A DNA stretch of 5,768 nucleotides from an uncultured Bacteroidales bacterium (GCA_927798505.1 CAKMNE010000097.1:1-5768); one strand, 5' to 3'. Positions 1 through 5,768 are shown, counted from the stretch's first letter. Numbers and translations are program-made. Notes: generated by a model not told the origin, from the sequence alone.

Positions 1-10
1 AGCTCCGCTC

Positions 11-44
11 ATAACAAAGAAGAGGCCGACCCTTTAGTCGACCT
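11..44 (-). terminator. Intrinsic terminator of the tRNA-Glu gene
   Basis: Read on the minus strand just past the tRNA 3' end, AGGTCGAC (44-37) pairs with GTCGGCCT (30-23) to give an 8-bp stem with one G-U pair and a 6-nt loop. A T-rich stretch, CTTCTTTGTT, follows at about 22-13. A strong GC-rich hairpin plus a T-rich tail is the standard form of a Rho-independent terminator. Its position 9 nt after the tRNA discriminator base suits termination of a single-gene tRNA transcript. The T tract is interrupted by C and G, so efficiency may be moderate. Confidence 0.7.
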
Positions 45-52
45 CCTGCTTG

Positions 53-124
53 TACTGGGTAGGAGAATCGAACTCCTATTGCAAGATTGAGAATCTTGAG
101 TACTAACCGTTATACGAACCCAGC
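53..124 (-). tRNA. tRNA-Glu (anticodon CUC)
   Basis: The minus strand folds into a full 72-nt cloverleaf. The acceptor arm is GCTGGGT/ACCCAGT with a G1:U72 wobble. The D stem is GTAT/GTAC with a GG-containing loop, and the anticodon stem is CAAGA/TCTTG with loop TTCTCAA. The variable loop has 5 nt, and the T arm is AGGAG-TTCGATT-CTCCT. The anticodon CTC lies at 89-91 and reads GAG codons, so the charged amino acid is glutamate. The discriminator is A73 (position 53), and CCA is not encoded, so it must be added after transcription. The gene has its own consensus promoter and a terminator hairpin, and so appears to be monocistronic. Confidence 0.95.
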
Positions 125-135
125 GTTTGGGATTG

Positions 136-166
136 CAAAGGTAAGGATTATTTTTTGATTTGCAAA
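136..166 (-). promoter_or_regulatory. Bacteroidota-type promoter for tRNA-Glu
   Basis: On the minus strand, TTTG (166-163) is followed after 19 bp by TACCTTTG (143-136). This matches the Bacteroidota primary-sigma consensus (TTTG at -33, 19-21 bp spacer, TAnnTTTG at -7) with no mismatch. Transcription would start about 6-8 bp downstream, only a few nucleotides before the tRNA 5' end at 124, as expected for a tRNA with a short leader. The -33 box lies just beyond the stop codon of the upstream DUF486 gene (171-173) and inside a 10-bp palindrome, ATTTGCAAAT (158-167). Confidence 0.85.
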
Positions 167-170
167 TTTT

Positions 171-539
171 TTATTTCAAAAATACAAAAAAAACTGCTGC
201 TATCATACAGATAAATGCTGCAAGGTGGTTCCAGTGGAGACTTTCGCCCTTAAATACCAAAGTGACAAACAGCGTAAATACCGTGAGGGATATCACCTCC
301 TGAATTATCTTGAGTTGCATCAGGTTGAAGGGGCCCCCGTTGATGTCTGAACCTATCCTGTTTGCAGGGACCTGAAGGCAGTATTCAAAAAAGGCTATGC
401 CCCAGGAGAGCAGTATGACCAGTATGAGTGGCCAACCGTCCGAAATGTGCATTTCTTGCAATTTGAGATGTCCATACCAGGCAAACGTCATACAGACATT
501 TGACCCTATCAGCAAGAGTATTGTCCAAAGCCACTGCAT
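171..539 (-). CDS. DUF486 (DMT-superfamily-like) small membrane protein
   Basis: This 122-residue integral membrane protein has four hydrophobic segments, at about residues 3-20, 36-55, 78-96 and 104-121. That is the full length and topology of the DUF486/COG3169 family, which is grouped with drug/metabolite transporters. Conserved-looking signatures are FAWYGHL (19-25) at the end of helix 1, FEYCLQVPANRIG (51-63) after helix 2, and QLKIIQEVI (75-83) leading into helix 3. Such four-helix proteins would probably need to oligomerise to transport anything. The substrate is unknown for the family and nothing here reveals it. The start ATG at 539 has no Shine-Dalgarno sequence, only an AT-rich leader. 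A -7 box (590-597) and a -33 box (618-621) upstream give a leader of about 45 nt. No terminator follows the stop at 171-173, so some read-through into the tRNA gene is possible. Confidence 0.88.
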   Translation of the reverse strand: MQWLWTILLLIGSNVCMTFAWYGHLKLQEMHISDGWPLILVILLSWGIAFFEYCLQVPANRIGSDINGGPFNLMQLKIIQEVISLTVFTLFVTLVFKGESLHWNHLAAFICMIAAVFFVFLK

Positions 540-589
540 ATCAATTCAATTTATTAACGAACCTTTCACGTACATCCGGAAAAAGCCGC

Positions 590-621
590 CAAATTTAGCA
601 ATATTCGATGGATAGTCCAAT
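590..621 (-). promoter_or_regulatory. Promoter for the leftward DUF486 gene
   Basis: On the minus strand, ATTG (621-618) is followed after a 20-bp spacer by TAAATTTG (597-590). This fits the Bacteroidota TTTG-N19-21-TAnnTTTG promoter with one mismatch in the -33 box. The predicted start of transcription is near 583, giving a leader of about 44 nt before the ATG at 539. The -7 box lies inside the left arm of the 590-638 inverted repeat. Confidence 0.65.
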
Positions 622-638
622 ATTCTTTGCTAAATTTG
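604..638 (+). promoter_or_regulatory. Probable promoter of the rightward glmM gene cluster
   Basis: TAAATTTG (631-638) is a perfect TAnnTTTG -7 box on the plus strand. It lies 30 nt before the glmM ATG and predicts a leader of roughly 23 nt. The best -33 candidate is TTCG at 604-607, with a 23-bp spacer. That is longer and less exact than the consensus, so the promoter may be weaker than its leftward partner or need an activator. The call rests mainly on the -7 box. Confidence 0.5.
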
Positions 639-668
639 CGTATATAGATCTTAAACTACGGATAGAAT

Positions 669-2198
669 ATGTCACTTATAAAATCTATTTCAGGCATCAG
701 GGGCACGATAGGCGGCCGTCCGGGAGAAGCCTTGACTCCAAACGATATTGTCAGATTCTGTTACGCCTATTGCGTTTGTCTGAAGCGGCGCCTGTCTCAC
801 TGTGCAGCAAGCTGCGACAGTGCAAGTGCACCAAGCTGCGACAGCGTAAGTGCAGCCGGCGGGACTCGGGACTGCCATTCCGCGGAGAAGCGGCGGTTCA
901 GGGTTGTTGTCGGGCGTGACGCGCGGATTAGCGGGGAAATGGTCGAGCAGCTGGTTTGCGGTACGCTCGTCGCTTGCGGGGTGGATGTCGTGCGCTGCGG
1001 ATTTGCGAGCACTCCGACTACCGAGCTTGCGGTGCGCTATGCCGGCGCGGACGGCGGCATCATCATAACAGCCAGCCACAACCCGCGGCAGTGGAACGCG
1101 CTCAAACTCCTCAACGAGCATGGCGAATTCCTCTCCGCCGCCGAGGGTGCCGAAATTCTGGCCGAGGCCGAAAGGCAGGAAGAATTTGACTTTGCACCTG
1201 TGGAAGAGCTTGGGCATATCGAGGACGCCGATTATACCGACAGGCACATCGATGACGTACTTGCACTGGAAGCGGTTGATGCTGATGCAGTTAGGGCTGC
1301 GGGATTCAAGGTGGTCCTGGACAGCATCAACTCCGTGGGCGGGATTATTATGCCGCGGCTGCTCGAGCGTCTGGGCGTGGAATGCATTACGATCAACGGC
1401 GAGGTGAACGGTCACTTTGCGCACAATCCCGAGCCGTTGCCAGCGAACCTGAAGGAGTTGTCGGAGCGCGTGGTCAGCGAGGCTGCGGACCTCGGAATCA
1501 GCGTGGACCCGGACGTTGACAGACTCGCATTCATCTGCGAAAACGGAGAAGCTTTCGTAGAGGAAAACACACTGGTGGCTGTTGCGGACTACCTCCTGGA
1601 CAGGGCTGTCGCCGAGGGTCGCAAGGACCTTCACACAGTGTCCAACCTGAGTTCGAGCCGGGCATTGCGTGACGTTACCGAGGCTCACGGTGGAACCTGG
1701 CACGCGGCTGCAGTCGGCGAGGTCAACGTGACCACCCTTATGCACAAGGTCGGAGCGCTGATCGGAGGCGAGGGCAACGGAGGAGTAATCTACCCTGAAT
1801 CGCATTACGGCAGGGACGCAATGACAGGCGTGGCTCTCTTCCTTTCAAACCTGGCACACCACAGGCTCAAGGCAAAAGATGGCAAATACACGGTAAGCCA
1901 GTACAAGGCCAGTCTGCCGCAGTATTACATCGCAAAGAATAGGATAGACCTTAGTGACAGTTCAGTTATCGAGCGTATTCTCGAGGCAGTTAAGGAACAT
2001 TACCGGAATGAAAGGATTAACACGGTTGATGGCGTGAAGATTGACTTTGAGCAGAGCCGCAGCTGGGTTCATCTGCGACGTTCAAACACAGAACCTATCA
2101 TACGCATATACTCCGAGGCAAAGAGCATCGAAGAAGCTGAGGCGCTTGCATCTGAAGTGATTGCAATTGCAAAGGACATTGTAGAAAGCGCCGCCTGA
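669..2198 (+). CDS. glmM: Phosphoglucosamine mutase / phosphomannomutase family (GlmM-like)
   Basis: This 509-residue cytoplasmic alpha-D-phosphohexomutase probably interconverts glucosamine-6-phosphate and glucosamine-1-phosphate for UDP-GlcNAc synthesis. All four active-site signatures are present: the phosphoserine loop TASHNP (134-139, Ser136), the Mg2+ loop DPDVDR (280-285, three Asp), the sugar-specificity loop GEGNGG (367-372), and the phosphate-binding RRSNTEP (470-476). The N-terminal ISGIRGT also fits. Members are usually about 450-465 residues. The excess here is an insertion at about residues 38-76, before VVVGRDARISG, which is rich in Cys and Ser and contains an 8-residue tandem repeat. 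The ATG at 669 is chosen because the conserved MSLIKSISGIRGT begins there; no Shine-Dalgarno sequence is seen. The next gene starts 5 nt after the stop. Phosphomannomutase or phosphoglucomutase activity cannot be excluded from sequence alone. Confidence 0.9.
   Translation: MSLIKSISGIRGTIGGRPGEALTPNDIVRFCYAYCVCLKRRLSHCAASCDSASAPSCDSVSAAGGTRDCHSAEKRRFRVVVGRDARISGEMVEQLVCGTLVACGVDVVRCGFASTPTTELAVRYAGADGGIIITASHNPRQWNALKLLNEHGEFLSAAEGAEILAEAERQEEFDFAPVEELGHIEDADYTDRHIDDVLALEAVDADAVRAAGFKVVLDSINSVGGIIMPRLLERLGVECITINGEVNGHFAHNPEPLPANLKELSERVVSEAADLGISVDPDVDRLAFICENGEAFVEENTLVAVADYLLDRAVAEGRKDLHTVSNLSSSRALRDVTEAHGGTWHAAAVGEVNVTTLMHKVGALIGGEGNGGVIYPESHYGRDAMTGVALFLSNLAHHRLKAKDGKYTVSQYKASLPQYYIAKNRIDLSDSSVIERILEAVKEHYRNERINTVDGVKIDFEQSRSWVHLRRSNTEPIIRIYSEAKSIEEAEALASEVIAIAKDIVESAA
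808..855 (+). repeat. Two-copy 24-bp tandem repeat inside glmM
   Basis: Two adjacent 24-bp units, 808-831 and 832-855, agree at 21 of 24 positions; both begin CAAGCTGCGACAG. Because 24 is a multiple of three, the duplication keeps the reading frame and encodes SCDSASAP followed by SCDSVSAA (residues 48-63). It sits in the cysteine/serine-rich insertion absent from typical GlmM proteins, which suggests the insertion grew by in-frame duplication. Confidence 0.85.
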
Positions 2199-2203
2199 GG
2201 ACT

Positions 2204-3268
2204 ATGTTCAGTTTCCGTACAACTCCGATTGAAGAACAGTTAGACCGCGGTCTGGTTGACGGCAAGGTCGGCTGCTTCTGCACACAGAACTGCTGGAATC
2301 CGGCAAAGGGACGCTATCTCTACGACATCTTCAAGGAGAGAGGCAATCTCGCCCAGGTATTCTCCCCGGGCGAAGGAGAACTTACTCCGGATACCAGCCA
2401 TATCAGTTTCGATGCCGAACAGCTTGACTCTCTCGATGCCGTTGTAGTGGAAATCCAGGACGTGGGCACACGATATTTCAACTACACGAGGGACGTGTTG
2501 CGTCTTCTCAGCGCCCGTGCACGCAGTTTCGAGGGACCGGCCATCTACATCATAGACCACATCAATCCGGCCGGACGCCTGGTCGAGGGCACGATTCCAG
2601 TGGTGGATTCCGGTCTCTGGGTACCGAAAGTCGCTCACAGACACGGACTTACTCTGGGCGAACTCTGCGCTCTCTATTACGAGCAGATCGATGCCCGCTT
2701 CCCTCTCCACGTCATCTCCGCGAGATGTTCCGACGTCGGCAAGGACCTGATGCCATGGACAATAGCACCGGCCTCGGACCTGCCGGGAATGTTCAGTTGC
2801 GAGATGTACACCGGAGGCGGGCTCTGGAACGGCACCAACATCACGCCGGCCATAGGCACTTCCCGTCCGTACGAATACTTCGGTGCACCTTTCGTCAAGC
2901 TCGAGGATATCCGATTCCTCCCGACTCCTCCCGGGGTGATGATGCGTCCCTGCAGCTTCTCGCCTGCATTCGGCCGCTATGCCGGACAGCGCTGCTACGG
3001 CTACCAGATCATGCTGCAGCCGGGCGCGCGCTACCACTCCTTCCTCCATACCCTGCTGCTGATGAAGCACTTCGCAGACCGCTACAGCGAATTTGAGATG
3101 TACGACGACCTCTTCGTCAAGGTCTCCGACCCGGTTGTGGAAGAATTCCTCCGCGGACGTCTTTCCTTCGATGTGGTTCAGGAGCACGTCAAGACGGAAG
3201 AACAGAAATGGATACGCAAGGCGAAGCGTTTCCTGCTGTACGAAGATGCGCCGTACAGGATAAAGTAG
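2204..3268 (+). CDS. DUF1343 / NamZ-like putative exo-beta-N-acetylmuramidase (GH171-type)
   Basis: This 354-residue protein belongs to the DUF1343 family, whose characterised member NamZ removes N-acetylmuramic acid from non-reducing ends of peptidoglycan fragments. Family landmarks in order are GKVGCFCTQN (20-29), QDVGTRYFNYTRDV (85-98), DHINPAGRLVEG (118-129), HRHGLTLGEL (145-154, beginning with an HRHG stretch), GGGLWNGTNI (204-213), GTSRPYEYFGAPF (218-230) and RPCSFSPAFGRYAGQRC (248-264). Two features are odd. The N-terminus starts directly at the domain with no signal peptide, although many relatives are exported. The position where relatives usually show a PEHG-type motif reads FSPGEGEL (53-60). 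The ATG at 2204 lies 5 nt after the glmM stop, with GAGG at 2197-2200 as a closely spaced possible ribosome site, so translation is probably coupled. Family assignment is firm; enzymatic activity is uncertain. Confidence 0.85.
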   Translation: MFSFRTTPIEEQLDRGLVDGKVGCFCTQNCWNPAKGRYLYDIFKERGNLAQVFSPGEGELTPDTSHISFDAEQLDSLDAVVVEIQDVGTRYFNYTRDVLRLLSARARSFEGPAIYIIDHINPAGRLVEGTIPVVDSGLWVPKVAHRHGLTLGELCALYYEQIDARFPLHVISARCSDVGKDLMPWTIAPASDLPGMFSCEMYTGGGLWNGTNITPAIGTSRPYEYFGAPFVKLEDIRFLPTPPGVMMRPCSFSPAFGRYAGQRCYGYQIMLQPGARYHSFLHTLLLMKHFADRYSEFEMYDDLFVKVSDPVVEEFLRGRLSFDVVQEHVKTEEQKWIRKAKRFLLYEDAPYRIK

Positions 3269-3323
3269 ATGGCGGCGGGTCCGGACGGGACTTGTTGCAG
3301 TAATTGTAATCATCTGTAGGACA

Positions 3324-4760
3324 ATGAGTAAAATAAAAACTATTGCAATAGTAGGAGCAGGCGTTGCCGGGTTGAGCGCGGCAATCAGATGCGCTGTAAA
3401 GGGTCACAGAGTCGTTGTTTTTGAACAGGGTATCAATGCGGGAGGAGTATCGGTGAGCTGGAACCGCAAGGGCTACCATTTCGAAGGCGGAATGCACTGG
3501 CTGGTAGGCTCAAGCCCACGTATTGGAAGCATTTACAGACGCTGGAAGGAGGTCGGAGCCCTGCAGGATAATAACCCTATCAGTTTCCAGGACCCCGTTT
3601 ATGTTTACAGAAGGGACGGGGTCTGCCTGAATCTCTGGCGCGACATCGATAAGCTTGAGGCGGAGATGCTGGAATTTGACCCGAGCGAAAATAAGGCAAC
3701 GAAGCGCTTCTGCAGGACAATCAGGCAGGCGATAAGCTTTTTCTGTGCTCCGGGAAATGCCCGCGAGCTGCTGCTCAAGATTGTCCGGACGCCGGTATTT
3801 GCATTGAAACTGCCGGGGATTTTGAAAAAGAATTCGGGAGAACTGACGTCTATGTTCAGCAATCCTTATCTGCGCGGGCTGGTAAACAATATGGTTGACC
3901 CTGAGCAGAACGCTATTTCGCTGGTTTACACGATGGCGACCTTCCTGGGCGGGGACAGCGGTTATCCCAAGGGCGGTTCGACCACCATGGTGCAGAATAT
4001 GCTCGAGCGGGCAGAGAGCCTGGGAGTCGAGATCAGCTACCGCAGCAAGGTTGAACGGGTGCTGGTCAGGGACGGCAGGGCTATCGGGGTCCGGTGCAAC
4101 GGCGAACTGTTCCCTGCAGATGACGTAATTGTCACGACCGATACTGTGAGGGCTCTCGACACGATGTTCGAGACTCCGCTAAAAGAGCGCTGGATCAAGA
4201 AGTTGCACGTATTTAAGAATCCACAGACCTGTATGTTCCTATCGCTTGGGGTCGAGTCGGAACTGGAAGGACTGCATTCTGGTTTGAGAATTGAGACAAA
4301 ATACCCTACAAACATTGCTCTGACCGAGCACAAATCGCTCTGGATCAGCATTTACAGGGCTTCGGAGACAGGATATGCCCCCGAGGGATGTTCTGCTCTG
4401 ACAGTCATTCTGTTCGGCGACAGCTATGACTTCTGGAAGTCGGCCAGGGAACTGGGTCACTACAAGGATGCCAAGGAAAAGGTGGCGGATTTTGTAATAA
4501 AGGTACTGGAAAATGAGCTGCCGCAGCTGAAGGACAAGATTAAGGTCATAGACCTGGCCACTCCCCTCACCTACGAACGCTATTGCGGCAATTTCAGGGG
4601 CGCCTGGATGAGCATGTGGCCGAAGGGAGTGCTTCCTGTAAGCGTACCTGCGACCTGCAGGAGCGTCAAGGGTCTGCACTTCGCAGGATTCAGGACCCAG
4701 CTTTCGGGCGGCCTGCCGGTTGCGCTCAATTCGGGATACAAGAGCGCTTCGGCAGTTTGA
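3324..4760 (+). CDS. Phytoene desaturase (CrtI)-like FAD-dependent oxidoreductase
   Basis: This 478-residue flavoprotein belongs to the COG1233 group, which includes phytoene desaturases and retinol saturases. The N-terminal Rossmann fold shows GAGVAGLSAA (11-20), giving the GxGxxG dinucleotide motif, with VVVFEQG (30-36) ending in the ribose-binding Glu34 of the second strand. GGVSVSWNRKGYHFEGGMHW (40-59) matches the segment following the FAD site in this family. GYPKGGSTTMVQNM (213-226) is the usual mid-domain signature, and LHFAGFRTQLSGGLPVALNS (451-470) is the C-terminal FAD-closing motif. There is no signal peptide or clear transmembrane helix. The length is typical. No carotenoid or isoprenoid genes are visible nearby, so the substrate, probably a hydrophobic polyene or lipid, is unknown. 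It starts 55 nt after the NamZ-like gene; AGGA at 3318-3321 lies unusually close to the ATG. Confidence 0.82.
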   Translation: MSKIKTIAIVGAGVAGLSAAIRCAVKGHRVVVFEQGINAGGVSVSWNRKGYHFEGGMHWLVGSSPRIGSIYRRWKEVGALQDNNPISFQDPVYVYRRDGVCLNLWRDIDKLEAEMLEFDPSENKATKRFCRTIRQAISFFCAPGNARELLLKIVRTPVFALKLPGILKKNSGELTSMFSNPYLRGLVNNMVDPEQNAISLVYTMATFLGGDSGYPKGGSTTMVQNMLERAESLGVEISYRSKVERVLVRDGRAIGVRCNGELFPADDVIVTTDTVRALDTMFETPLKERWIKKLHVFKNPQTCMFLSLGVESELEGLHSGLRIETKYPTNIALTEHKSLWISIYRASETGYAPEGCSALTVILFGDSYDFWKSARELGHYKDAKEKVADFVIKVLENELPQLKDKIKVIDLATPLTYERYCGNFRGAWMSMWPKGVLPVSVPATCRSVKGLHFAGFRTQLSGGLPVALNSGYKSASAV

Positions 4761-4810
4761 TCTTGGCATTCCGCCAAAACCAATCCAATCTTACCATCTT
4801 TATTATCGAA

Positions 4811-5768
4811 ATGGAGAATCTGAACGATACAATATGCGCCCCGGCGACTCTGCCGGGAACTGGTGCAATTTCCATAGTCAGGGTCAGCGGTCCGGACACA
4901 TTCAAGATAATCGATTCACAGGTCAGCTTCCTGCACGGATGCGCTTCCCAGGCAAAGGGTTACACGCTGAAACGCGGCAGGTTCGGAGAACTCGATGACA
5001 TACTGGTCGCTATTTTCCGCTCCCCCGCCTCGTACACGGGCGAAGACAGCGCTGAACTCTACTGCCACGCTTCAGCATACATAGTCCAGCACATTCTCGA
5101 CGCGCTCTGCAGGGCAGGATGCAGGCTCGCTGAGGCGGGAGAATTCTCCCGTAGGGCATTCCTGTCCGGAAAGATGGACCTGGCGCAGGCGGAGGCGGTA
5201 GCCGATGTAATCGCTTCGCAGACGGAAGCGCAGCACAGGATAGCGATGAACCAGCTGAAGGGAGGGTATTCGGCCGAATTGGGAAAAGTCCGGGAGCAAC
5301 TGGTAGAACTCTCTGCGCTGGTCGAGTTGGAACTGGACTTCAGCGAGGAGGACGTAGAATTTGCCGACAGGGAGAGACTGCGCGGGCTGCTTGAGGGGGC
5401 GGCTGCAAAATGCGAGGCTCTGGCAGGGTCGTTCAGAGTAGGCAACGCGATTAGAAGCGGTGTGCCGATAGCGATAGTCGGAGAACCGAACAGCGGAAAA
5501 AGCACCTTGCTTAACGCGCTTTTGGGAGATGAGAGAGCGATAGTATCTGAATTTGCCGGAACCACCAGGGACACGGTCGAGGAATGCGCGGTCATAGGCG
5601 GAATGCTGTTCAGATTTATCGATACCGCCGGCATAAGGGAGTCGGATGACCCGGTTGAAAAGATGGGAATCGGGAGGAGCATTGAGAAGCTCAGAAGCGC
5701 CGAAATCGTGTTGGTGGTGAGCGAGGCAAGAAGCTCGTCAGGTATGGCAGGTTCGGAGTATGACGGGG
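4811..5768 (+). CDS. mnmE: tRNA modification GTPase MnmE (5' part, cut by window end)
   Basis: The first 319 codons of MnmE are present without interruption; full-length proteins have about 450-470 residues. With MnmG, MnmE installs the (carboxymethyl)aminomethyl group on U34 of tRNAs reading NNA/NNG codons. The N-terminal folate-binding domain shows DTICAPATLPGTGAISIVRV (6-25), SYTGEDSAEL (74-83) and GEFSRRAFLSGKMDLAQAEA (110-129). The helical region includes IAMNQLKGG (144-152) and LVELELDFSEEDVEF (170-184). The inserted G domain shows the P-loop GEPNSGKS (224-231), switch I GTTRDT (250-255) and DTAGIRE (271-277). The later G4 motif and C-terminal Cys-GK lie beyond the window. The ATG at 4811 places the conserved DTICA at its normal distance from the start; the leader is AT-rich without a Shine-Dalgarno sequence. 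CHASAY (85-90) differs from the usual CHGSPY-like form. Confidence 0.95.
   Translation, partial: MENLNDTICAPATLPGTGAISIVRVSGPDTFKIIDSQVSFLHGCASQAKGYTLKRGRFGELDDILVAIFRSPASYTGEDSAELYCHASAYIVQHILDALCRAGCRLAEAGEFSRRAFLSGKMDLAQAEAVADVIASQTEAQHRIAMNQLKGGYSAELGKVREQLVELSALVELELDFSEEDVEFADRERLRGLLEGAAAKCEALAGSFRVGNAIRSGVPIAIVGEPNSGKSTLLNALLGDERAIVSEFAGTTRDTVEECAVIGGMLFRFIDTAGIRESDDPVEKMGIGRSIEKLRSAEIVLVVSEARSSSGMAGSEYDG

Larger units (their letters stand above)
590..638. repeat. 12-bp perfect inverted repeat between divergent genes
   Basis: CAAATTTAGCAA (590-601) and its exact reverse complement TTGCTAAATTTG (627-638) flank a 25-bp spacer. The spacer itself holds two copies of AATATT, with the left copy overlapping the arm edge at 600-605 and the right copy at 619-624. 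The outer 8 bp of each arm form an outward-directed TAAATTTG -7 promoter box, so the symmetry puts a promoter on each side. The repeat could also bind a dimeric regulator. As an RNA hairpin it would be AT-rich and has no T tail in a useful position, so a terminator role is less likely. Confidence 0.75.

Noticed and set aside
608..919. 103-codon plus-strand frame overlapping the glmM start
   Set aside because: It begins inside the promoter region, runs out of frame through glmM, and its Arg/Cys/Lys-rich repeats simply re-read the 24-bp DNA repeat in another frame.
690..1805. 371-codon open frame antisense to glmM
   Set aside because: It lies entirely opposite a gene with all phosphohexomutase signatures; its translation has no recognisable domain and the frame is explained by GC-rich codon bias.
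2161..2172. 12-bp palindrome TTGCAATTGCAA near the end of glmM
   Set aside because: It encodes the in-frame Ile-Ala-Ile-Ala repeat of a normal C-terminal helix; no other feature suggests an operator.
2240..3313. 357-codon open frame antisense to the NamZ-like gene
   Set aside because: It overlaps a clear DUF1343 gene along its length and has no family-like motifs; a codon-bias shadow.
4763..4777. TTGGC/GCCAA hairpin after the oxidoreductase gene as a terminator
   Set aside because: The stem is only 5 bp and is followed by AACCAATCC rather than a T run, so it gives no support for termination before mnmE.
5059..5682. 207-codon open frame antisense to mnmE
   Set aside because: The plus-strand frame encodes unmistakable MnmE motifs; the antisense product is a Ser/Ala/Pro-rich low-complexity shadow.
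1..5768. Mobile element, CRISPR array, integration site at the tRNA, or defence system
   Set aside because: No transposase, integrase, spaced repeat array or duplicated tRNA 3' end is visible, and the recognisable genes are ordinary chromosomal types in consistent orientation.

Overview
The window looks like a moderately GC-rich chromosomal segment from a member of the Bacteroidota, most likely order Bacteroidales. The strongest evidence is promoter grammar. Three upstream regions carry the TAnnTTTG -7 box characteristic of the Bacteroidota primary sigma factor. In front of the tRNA gene it is paired with a perfect TTTG -33 box at 19 bp. Most genes also lack an obvious Shine-Dalgarno sequence and have AT-rich leaders, as is usual in this phylum. 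Genus cannot be assigned from the sequence alone.

Layout. Positions 1-539 are transcribed leftward: a small four-helix DUF486 membrane protein (171-539), then a tRNA-Glu(CUC) gene (53-124) with its own promoter (136-166) and an intrinsic terminator (11-44). Positions 540-668 form a divergent intergenic region built around a 12-bp perfect inverted repeat. Each repeat arm contains an outward-facing TAAATTTG -7 box. From 669 to the right edge, four genes run rightward: a GlmM-type phosphoglucosamine/phosphomannomutase (669-2198), a DUF1343/NamZ-like putative N-acetylmuramidase (2204-3268), a CrtI/phytoene-desaturase-like FAD oxidoreductase (3324-4760), and the first 319 codons of the tRNA-modification GTPase MnmE (4811 to window end). 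Gaps are 5, 55 and 50 nt, with no convincing terminator between the genes, so a single transcript is plausible.

How the genes fit together. GlmM supplies glucosamine-1-phosphate for UDP-GlcNAc and so for peptidoglycan and other glycan precursors. NamZ-family proteins release N-acetylmuramic acid from peptidoglycan fragments. The very tight glmM-NamZ junction suggests an amino-sugar/cell-wall turnover unit. This NamZ-like protein lacks a signal peptide and departs from the family's usual N-terminal active-site signature. The oxidoreductase has no evident pathway partner here. MnmE modifies U34 of a tRNA set that includes tRNA-Glu(UUC), but the tRNA-Glu in this window has C34 and should not be a substrate.

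I found no mobile element, CRISPR array or clearly new multi-gene system. The most unusual points are the cysteine/serine-rich repeat insertion in GlmM, the atypical cytoplasmic NamZ-like protein, and the mirror-image promoter pair.
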